The translations under genes and the position numbers were made by a program. A stretch of DNA of 64,000 bases from Alopecurus myosuroides (lineage: Eukaryota; Streptophyta; Magnoliopsida; Poales; Poaceae): positions 207,166,445 to 207,230,444 of the forward strand of contig CM054060.1 in NCBI GenBank assembly GCA_028641055.1, given 5' to 3'. How positions within the stretch are numbered: the first letter of the stretch is position 1; every line of letters starts with the position of its first letter. The notes below the pieces were generated by a model, which saw only the letters and a list, made by a program, of their open reading frames with translations, searched no databases and was not told where the DNA came from. Positions 56,558 through 64,000 of the stretch are shown one piece after another.

Positions 56558-59500
56558 GCTCCGCATTCAGACTGGGCAACCGAATAAGCCTGAAGAAGAT
56601 CACCCTCCGGGAAAACTCTTAGAAGGCCGCCCAGCGTAGGCGGAACAGCGGCATCCACCAGAATGCGCTCGTGGAATTGCGTCAACACTCGAATGGCTTC
56701 GCCAACGAGGGAGCAGATCCCACTCGCGTGTTTATGAAGCCGAGTGCAGGAGTCCGTCAAAGCATCCAATCGCCGACTTCCAGGAAGCTCTAGTGCAGCA
56801 CCAAGGATATCTACAAAAGGACACCGTATGGTCCCGAGATAGCCAATCAAAATTGCATCGCAGCAAAAATCAAGTACAACTTACCCGCGAATTGCTGAGC
56901 CAGAGGGCGGATGATGCCAACAAGATTGTTATCATGTTTAGCACCAGCATCCTCCAACTGCTTCAGCGCATCCTGGGCCTCGGCGATCTTCCCCTCAAAG
57001 TCAACCAAATTCTTGCGAGTGGACTCCAACTCCTTTCGGGTGGACTCCAACTCGGCCTCAAGGGTTTTCACCCGAGAGACAGCTTCGGTTTTCTCGGCCT
57101 TCAGGAGATCGACTTGAGCTGTAGAGCAGCGCATTCAGCCTAAAGAAAACTTATATGATCAAAAGAAATAGCGGAAGAAAAATGGAGTGGATTAACCTAC
57201 CTTGGAGATCTTGGCCATCCTCGACGAGTCGATCACGATCCAGCCGAAGGGCGGCGCAATCTGCCTCAGCCGAAAGCACGCATCGGCCATTGGCGGCAAG
57301 GGAGTCAAGATGAGACTACAAAAGCACAAGACAAATTTCATGTTAAAGAAAAAAGCTCTTGAGCCTATTCGCGACTGTACACAGTCGAGTATAGCCTCGG
57401 GGGCTACCCCACCGGGAGCACTGTCGTGCACCCGATAACGTCAAAGGAAAAAAAGCTTAAACTTGAGTCGTGGCTAATCGCAAGCGATTAACCACGGCCT
57501 CGGGGGCTACTCCCATCGGAAGCACTGACGTGCACCCGATAAAAAACACAAGCGGACAAAGCAGAAGATAAAAAAGTAACAAGATTTACCTGGCCCTGGG
57601 CGGTGCACATAGGATCCGCCGAGCTACCCGAAACTTCTTTGTTCGCCGAAGCCCCACTCGCGAAGCCAGGCAGTCTATAATATGGAGCCACAGCTGCCGG
57701 TGCTGGGCTTGGAGACTTCTGGGTGACCTTGGCGACTGGAGTTTCGCCCGTAGCCGCTTCTTTTCTCTTCACAGAAGGAATAGAAGAAGCAAACTGACCA
57801 GGGCTGATGGATTGAAACCTGTCATGAAAGGAAGAATCGAACAAAAGCATAAGGAAAACGAGAGAAAACATTCGACTAAAGAATAATAGGAAAGGAAGAA
57901 CTCACTCGTCGTCGTCTTCATCATCCAGCATATCCGCATTCCAGGCGGTGCCAATTTTCGACTTGGGGGCTGGAGGAGGAAGCACGTTCAAGGGCGTCAC
58001 CACGAGGGGCTCTGTCGCCTTGCCAGATCCACCACCCAAAGAACTATCTTTGGAAGTGGCTTCATCGTCTACCTGCCGGCGGCGCTTGCGGTGGTGGAGG
58101 TCGCTACCCGACTCTTCCACGTCGTCTGAAGAGCCGTGCTCGGAGCTCGACTCGGCCTCAGCAACACTGGTGTCGAGAGCAGCCTCAACGTTGCTCGCGA
58201 GGAGGTCTGAGGCATCCTCAGCCAAAACTGGCGGATAGCACGTAGCTATTTCCAAACTCTACAAGAAAATAAGTAAAAAAATAAAACTCAGTCAACAAAC
58301 TCTCGAATGGCAAAAGGGTTAAAACAAAGAAGAGAAGAAAACTTACATCGGCTGGAGGAGGCTTTGAAGCCTCGAATGTTTCAAGAGGACAAGCCGCAAA
58401 GTGCTCGCCTACCTTCAGCTTGGTGATGGCCGCGATTTTCTTCTCGAATTCGGAATTCGAGAGGATATCCTGGCATACACGGCTAGGGTCCTCGACACCC
58501 TGGTACTCCCACATAGTTGATGGCCTCTCTTGGAGGGGCTGGATCCTGCGCCGGAGGAAGACGCTCACTACATGCAGACCATTCAACGCGACCCCTGTGG
58601 TCTGATCGCGAAAAGTTGCCACCTTGGCGAGTAGCGGGGCGATGACGCGGTTTTCTTCGACTGAGAGCTTGTGCGCCCAGGACTTCCGTCGCTTCAAAAC
58701 AGCGAACGGGTAGAATTCATGAGTTCCACCCGCGCTGTTGTCAACAACGTAAAACCACTTCCTCCGCTATCCTTGCGCCGAGTCGAGGAAATGCATCTCC
58801 AAGTAGGAGCCATCTGTCTTCGCTTGGATTCTGAAGCCGCCGGTGTGCAGCGTCTCCCCAAGCTGGCTCTCCACCCGCGATTTCTCGCGAAACACCCGCA
58901 CCTTGAATAGGGCCTTCCAAAGGCCCCGATGCGGGCGAATGCCCAAGAAGCACTCGCAAAGTACGATGAAGCACGAGATGTGCTGCATAGCATTTGGAGG
59001 CAGGTCATGGAGCTCTATGCCATAGACATACAGCAGACCAAGGAGGAAAGGATGAAGGGGGAGTGAGAGCCCGCGCGAGACGTGATCCGCAAAGATCACG
59101 CGCTCGTTCGCGTGAGGGTTTGGTACCTCCTCTTTCTTGCCGAGGCGAACGCGCTTGTCGCCTTCAGGGGGCAGCGGCCCCTCCCTCTGCATCTCCTTGA
59201 TGCTTTTGTTGGTGGTGTTGGCGGAGCGCCAGTCGCCCGTCCTCGCGACAGGCAGCACAGGGACATCCTCGGTCGCCCTCGACGACGAAGCAGCACCGCC
59301 GCGTTTCTTGCCTCCCGCCATGAGAGCTTGTGAGAAGTTACAGAGGAGGAGATGCGCGCAAGGAAGAAGAAAGGGAAGCAAATGACTGGGAAGTTTTTAC
59401 TTTCCGCTAAGGGTGGATATTTGTACACAAGCCAAACCCATATGGGCCGCAGATCAAGTGAAGTGGCGTCCATTGCGGCTGCCACGCGTGGAGTGGAAAC

Positions 59501-59748
59501 GAAGCGGCGGTGGAAAGCTTTTTTATGCCACGATCTTAACAACGGATCGTGCGCGTTTACTGCGCGTGGCTCGCGGAAAAACAGGAAACGACGTCTCGTT
59601 TCCGGTCAAAAAGCTGACAAGGTGGGCCAGGGCGCCCTATTTTCACTTCGTCACGTCCCATCAGGAGCAGTCACAACGAACAAAGTGCACAATGACGTCA
59701 TTGCGTACATCATCAAATCTGAGTATTACCTCGGGTAGGATCCTAAAC

Positions 59749-59985
59749 ACGAAAATTCTTTCGTATGAACATTTCAAGACGCGAAAACTCTTTCGCATAA
59801 ACTCCATAACACGAAATTTCTTTCGTATGGACGTATCAATAAGCAAAAACTCTTTCGCACAAAAACCCTTGACACGAAATTTCTTTCGTATAGGCACAAC
59901 AAGGCTTCCGAACAAGAAAATTCTCTTGTATGGACAGGAAACACAAAATCCTTATGCGTAAATTCAAATAAGGAAAAACTCCTTA
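59749..59985. repeat. Row of seven short hairpins with covarying stems
   Basis: Six-base stems with 4-6 base loops: ACGAAA/TTTCGT (59749-59764), GCGAAA/TTTCGC (59781-59796), ACGAAA/TTTCGT (59811-59826), GCAAAA/TTTCGC with one mismatch (59843-59858), ACGAAA/TTTCGT (59874-59889), ACAAGA/TCTTGT (59912-59929) and TAAGGA/TCCTTA (59969-59985). The first five are 30-32 bp apart. They lie about 430-660 bp upstream of the antisense gene's ATG, between it and the 3' LTR. Confidence 0.8.
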
Positions 59986-60581
59986 CTCGCAAAGTCGTGA
60001 GGAAATATTCGCGAGTGAGCAGTCCCTGCCACTCTAACATACGATGTATACACATCTTTACCCTGGATCGTTCAGCCGACTAGGCACATCCGGATGTCAT
60101 ATCCTCTCGATGCGAAGGTAAGACCCAAAAGATCTTTCTTGGGGGCCTGGAATCGCACTCAAGCTGCATCCTCCGGTATATTTCCGTGTCAACAACACGA
60201 AGAAGAATCCTAGCGGACGCGCCGGGTACCCTCATAGGTTAGGTTCGAATCGGTAAGACCTCAACGGCCCAGTCGCAATGATCACCTCATCAGATTTGAG
60301 TCGGAGGTCTCGAATTTGCGTAGGCCAGAATTGTTTTTGCCCTAGATGCAATTAATTGACGCTGAGCTTTTGGGAGAGCCAAGCAACTGAGCCACATCCT
60401 TATGCGAAAACAGCCAATACACTGGCACTTTTATTTTCTCGATACTCGAGTACAAGAAATGCATCACATACAGGGTTCACACCCTCTTCAAACGATTGAA
60501 GTCACCAGTTGAAAGGAAATCAAGAAAAAATTTGAGCGTCTACCCGGCGGATTCTTAGCCGAGTAAACGCTCGGGGGCTAC
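59986..60581 (+). other. 3' untranslated region and polypurine tract of the Tat element
   Basis: No ORF of note. The tract GCTCGGGGGCTAC (60569-60581) precedes the 3' LTR. ACTCGC (59985-59990) and GCGAGT (60011-60016) form one more possible, longer stem next to the hairpin row. Confidence 0.65.
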
Positions 60582-61073
60582 TGACGAAGGGATGGATCCT
60601 GGACTTATCGGGTGAGCCTACCCGGTCTAAAGGCCCAAGACCCAAGCTCCAAGGGAGACGCCGTAGACTGTTCTAGAAGGCTCAATCAAGGCCCACCCAC
60701 AAAGCCTTGCGGGTTAAGAAAGGAAACCTGTAACCGACTTTAGTTTAGGGTTTGTATTCCCCCCGGGCACGGTTTGAGACCTGGCTACCTATATAAAGCC
60801 AGGAGAACTACCGGGGGAGGACCAAGCAATACCGCACCATCAAAGTCTTGAGATCGAGATCATACTCTCGACTTGAGCATCCCCCATTGTAACCGATCTA
60901 CTCGTTAATACAGATCGACAGAAGCAGGAGTAAGGGTTTTACCTCTACGAGGGCCCAGGACCTGGGTAAATCTTGCCCCCTGTTAGCCGACGATTGTCAC
61001 CAGCGCCTACTCGTTCTCTTACTCGAAACCCTATCGGTTCATCCGAGGGATTTGTTGAGATGCATATTCGACA
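60582..61073 (+). repeat. 3' LTR of the Tat element (492 bp)
   Basis: Same ends as the 5' LTR, with twenty or more substitutions between them (for example CCTGAACCTATC versus CCTGGACTTATC near the start). It contains the TATATAAAG box, the CCCCCATTGTAACCGATC phrase and the in-LTR ATG near its end. Confidence 0.93.
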
Positions 61074-61078
61074 CCAGG

Positions 61079-63942
61079 GGCTACTCCCTGAATTAACATC
61101 AGTTAAGAGTAGCACGCCTGCTGCTAGAAAATTGTGCCACAAGTACCTTGAGACTTGTATCTGATTTGGTTAATAGACCGTTGCAGCAACTGCAGCATCG
61201 AAGAATTAACCTATTAGAGAAGATTTAAACCGGGAAAGAGATCTACGGTTTTTGCATCGGAAAGAAATACTTCAAGTTTAGACCAAATATACAAATATAT
61301 AACATATTCTTCAGAAGTAATATAGAATATATACTTCAGAAGTATACATATTTGAATATCTAGATATATGGAAGCCTAACACTCCATGGAAGTAGCAATA
61401 CATATACATCAAATTATCACTCGAGCAAGCTCCTCACATTCAACCTTCCAGAAATAAAGAAAGACGATCATTCACATATTTGCGAAGAAATCTAAAGGAA
61501 TATGAGTAGTACAAAAAGGTGTGAGCAAACATGTTTATATAACAAAAACAAAAACCACCAAGGCAGTAAGTCAAACAGACATATAAAGCCAAATCTTTGT
61601 CTTGCTGCAGCTGTGTCCTTGATCATTATGCCTGCATATATATATATATGTCCAATTGCCATAGATATCTAGATCCAAACAAGCAAAATGAAAGATTAAT
61701 TCTATTGTCAATGTTGCATCTTCCTAGATCTTTTCAAGGCATAGACATGAGCAGTGGCAAACCTTAGTGGAGGCGAAATGGACCGTTGCCCCCCAAGCCC
61801 ATGAAGTTTCAGCCTATTATTTACAAGTGTTTAGCCCATTTACATACTGAAAATTAGTCCAAAACTCATTTTTCGCCCCCCACCCAGCCCAGTTCGCCCC
61901 TCCAGGATTGCTCAAGCTCCGCCACTGGACATGAGAGACAATAATCCAATGCTAGTTTGGTTTTAAATGCTCCGTTGCTCCATTTCAACAATACATTCTG
62001 ATAGAATATCACATGGAAACATATAGAAGAATGCTTACCGCATGTCCTCGTCGACACATTTTCCCAAATCCACCTCCATCCTTCCATTTGCTGAAACCAT
62101 CATACTGCACAACAAAACATAAATTATCATTAACTTGACGACTCACTACTTCTTAAAAATATGAAAAATTCACAAACTCACATCTAACCTAAGAAATTTG
62201 AGGTGCTAGCACGGGTGCAGTTGTTCTCTAACTTAGCAAATCAGAACCATCTGTTTGGCAATGGAACAAAGAACGGCAGAGCAGGGAGCTGATTACTGTT
62301 TATTGTGAAGGTAACTACATGCAGAAGTAAGTAAGTAACAACAGGCGCCCATTCCATAAATAAGCAGAATCACAATATTTGGATAGGTGATGCAGTTGTT
62401 ACCCTTTATTTTTCTCTAGTTAAATTCAACCTGAGAGTATCAAACATCTATCATGCATGATTTGCATTGCCTTTAAGCATAATCTGTAGGTTTAGAGCCT
62501 TTCAATTTCACTTTCCTTCTTCTTTCTGAATCTTCCCACTTGGTTAATCAAGAAGGGAGACACCCAACCAATAATTTAAACATCTTTTCAGTGTAGACAA
62601 AATGCCAAGGGCTCTCAGGGGACACCAATCCAGTTCTAGATTCCACAACAATGATATAGTTCACACAAAAATCGAACACATGGCCACATAGAAAATGGCA
62701 TGGTTGCATGGTAGTGGCTTATGCAGACAACAGAAAAAAATACATCCAAATGGCCTAAGCTATGCCGATTAATGAATTTCATTACCCTGTCTGCAATGTT
62801 GTGGGAATAGGTCGCCTACCAATGACACGCTTGCAGCTTCAGCCTCATTCTGTCCACTCATCCTGCGATAACTGCTACACGTGGAATACTAAAATCACAA
62901 CAAGCAATGATCAGTTAATCTAAACTCACTTTCCTGGTCTCATCGTAAACGCCAGCCTCATATGGGAATGTCATCAAGCACGTGGCAAGCACACAACAAC
63001 CAAAAATAATGTGTATATTGTTAGACTCACACACATTAGAGGTGCAGGAAATTCCATGGCCGGCCATGGGAAAGAGGAGCTACAGATAGGAACAGCAGGT
63101 GGAATCAGTGTACAATGAATCGTGCAAAACGTGTATCATACCCAGATCATAACACCATGGTGAAAATCTTCGTCATGCGCCATCCGTGGGGAATGGCGAC
63201 GTCGCCCTGGAACGGGTAATGCGCCATCGCGGTGCAGGCGATCAAGGCTGCTGTCGCCGGCGAGAGGAGCGACATGTCGCGAGGAAGGCTACGCCTGGAC
63301 GCTGGTAGGAGGCCATCGATGGAGGCATCATTTTTCTTCTCTGGGATAAGATGCCATCGGGAGGGGGAGTTTCCCTGATTTGGGGACGGGATTTGCGGAC
63401 GGGGAAGTTGCCGAAACGGCTCGCGGAAATTTTCGTCCGCTCTGCATCGTCTGCCAAAAATAATTGCTAAGTGCACACAGGGTATCGGATTGGATAAATC
63501 TGAGTCGTTAGATCTAACTAAATGGGACAATCTAGTGGTACTAATCAGACTGTGTGTATTTACGGGGTGGTCATAAGAAAGAAAATGTTTGTTCTTTTAA
63601 TAGTAAGTAGAGATACAATATCGAGGGGTGCATGAAAACTTATGTAGGGCATTTGGTGGGTAATTATTTCTAAGTTTAGTGTCGATAGATTTTTTCCATG
63701 ATCCATCGGTTGTCATCGAAAAAATAGTTAAATTGATTGTTGGATGTTTCTGTTGTTTTTTGTGGGATTTTCTAGACTATTTCTCTTTTTTCTGGTAGTC
63801 CGTCGTATACTTTTAATATATAATAGATACCGCGAGGGAGGAGGGTAAGTTTTTTCCCCTTCTTCTTCCTCGCGCATGCATCCTCTCAATCTTCCGGCTC
63901 GTAGCCATTAGCACGCTCCTTGAGCTTCCTCAAATCCACACC
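61079..63942. other. Unassigned DNA right of the Tat element
   Basis: Mostly AT-rich without ORFs, apart from a hAT-type MITE at 61753-61927. 63150-63480 is GC-richer with a 127-codon minus-strand ORF (63530-63147; includes MSLLSPATAALIACTAMAHY) that resembles a first exon but has no domain I recognise. A phrase ATATATAATAGATACCGCGAGG near 63818 resembles the ends of common unclassified grass repeats. Confidence 0.4.
61753..61927. mobile_element. hAT-type MITE (175 bp), 8-bp TSD GACATGAG
   Basis: Ends CAGTGGCAAACCTTA and, reversed, CAGTGGCGGAGCTTG agree at 12 of 15 places. CAGTGGCGGAGC is a familiar terminus of grass hAT MITEs. Perfect 8-bp flanks GACATGAG lie at 61745-61752 and 61928-61935, the target size of hAT elements. 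No coding capacity. Confidence 0.8.
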
Positions 63943-64000
63943 ATGGTGCACACCCGAAAGAACGGCGGGTCCTCGTCGGCCAGCGGAGCAGAGGGCCGGC
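63943..64000 (+). CDS. Start of an unidentified ORF at the window edge
   Basis: An ATG in good context (CACACCATGG) opens a frame MVHTRKNGGSSSASGAEGR that runs off the window. Basic and serine/glycine-rich, with no domain visible. It could be a gene's first exon or the start of a gag gene. Only 58 bases are seen. Confidence 0.3.
   Translation, partial: MVHTRKNGGSSSASGAEGR

Larger units (their letters stand above)
51600..59321 (-). pseudogene. Six-exon antisense gene of the Tat element, split by a nested LARD
   Basis: Minus-strand gene between pol and the 3' LTR. Exons: 59321-58347, 58258-57906, 57818-57590, 57315-57201, 57139-56885, and 56810-56558 continued at 51816-51600. All introns are GT-AG, phases match at every junction, and without the nested element the exons total 2397 nt, exactly 799 codons with the stop. 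Two premature stops: TAG 58767-58769 and TGA 57135-57137. The N-terminus (MAGGKKRGG) leads to a domain with LSLPLHPFLLGLLYVYGIEL and FIVLCECFLGIRPHRGLW, resembling the plant 'putative gypsy type transposon' domain (Pfam Transposase_28; from memory, not searched). Then come an acidic low-complexity part (exon 2), a coiled coil with repeated ELESTRK (exon 5) and a helical C-terminus. Basic KRRRQ in exon 2 could be a nuclear signal. Role unknown. Confidence 0.75.
44331..61073 (+). mobile_element. Complete Ty3/gypsy element, Tat lineage, TSD CCAGG
   Basis: LTRs of 493 and 492 bp (44331-44823, 60582-61073) both start TGACGAAG and end GCATATTCGACA. CCAGG flanks the element at 44326-44330 and 61074-61078. 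Internal order: primer site, gag, pol with a second archaeal-type RNase H, an antisense multi-exon gene, a hairpin row, a purine tract. The dual RNase H and an extra ORF beyond pol are known marks of the Tat lineage; maize Grande has an antisense ORF in this position. The LTRs differ at twenty or more places by eye, so this is an older insertion. It is enlarged by the 4.7-kb nested element at 51822-56557. Confidence 0.95.

Noticed and set aside
63147..63530. 127-codon minus-strand ORF as a host gene
   Set aside because: No domain, no clear splice donor or promoter, and its GC-rich composition explains the open frame. Kept only as a note in the region entry.

Overview
The window is repeat-filled intergenic DNA from a large grass genome. 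Pooideae (a wheat/barley/rye-type species) is most likely, judging from nested long-LTR retrotransposons, a Tat-lineage gypsy element with an antisense gene, a 15-bp-flanked LINE tail and grass-type MITEs. That organism call is inference. I found no convincing intact host gene. The coding capacity belongs to transposable elements, and apart from one open gag-pol the copies are broken.

Layout. 1-10244: a Ty3/gypsy chromovirus (Tekay/Del-like) cut by the left edge, with an extra ORF before gag, an intact 1462-codon gag-pol with chromodomain, and a 4.4-kb 3' LTR. 10246-11053: part of an unrelated LTR. 11054-11640: CACTA-like debris. 11993-13045: a remnant of a Tat-lineage antisense gene carrying a Tourist-like MITE. 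13535-24819: six tandem ~1.11-kb units, the first split by a 4.6-kb solo LTR of the same family as element 1 (5-bp TSD AGCAG). 25560-26054: LINE reverse-transcriptase tail. 26999-30215: wrecked Reina-like gypsy gag-pol. 30503-30680: LINE 3' tail with 15-bp TSD. 30696-32780: low-complexity DNA with two tandem-repeat blocks. 32786-39200: a complete but frameshifted copia element (TSD TCTAC). 41638-42796: a minus-strand retroposon. 44331-61073: a complete Tat-lineage gypsy element (TSD CCAGG) with gag, protease-less pol and a six-exon antisense gene. 51822-56557: a very young LARD-type element (two 2129-bp LTRs, TSD GCTCC, minus strand) inside the last exon of that antisense gene. 61753-61927: a hAT-type MITE with 8-bp TSD. 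The right end holds the start of an unidentified ORF.

Relations. Three insertions (3' LTR at 5840, solo LTR at 14157, LARD at 51822) share recognisable LTR sequence, so one LTR superfamily was active repeatedly. The insertion order is readable: tandem array before solo LTR; Tat element (LTRs with many differences) before LARD (LTRs nearly identical). Points most worth following up: a dsRNA-binding-like ORF before gag, a phase-conserved two-exon acidic mini-gene inside the long LTRs, the antisense gene whose six exons still sum to one frame, and a row of short hairpins with covarying stems beside that gene's 5' end.
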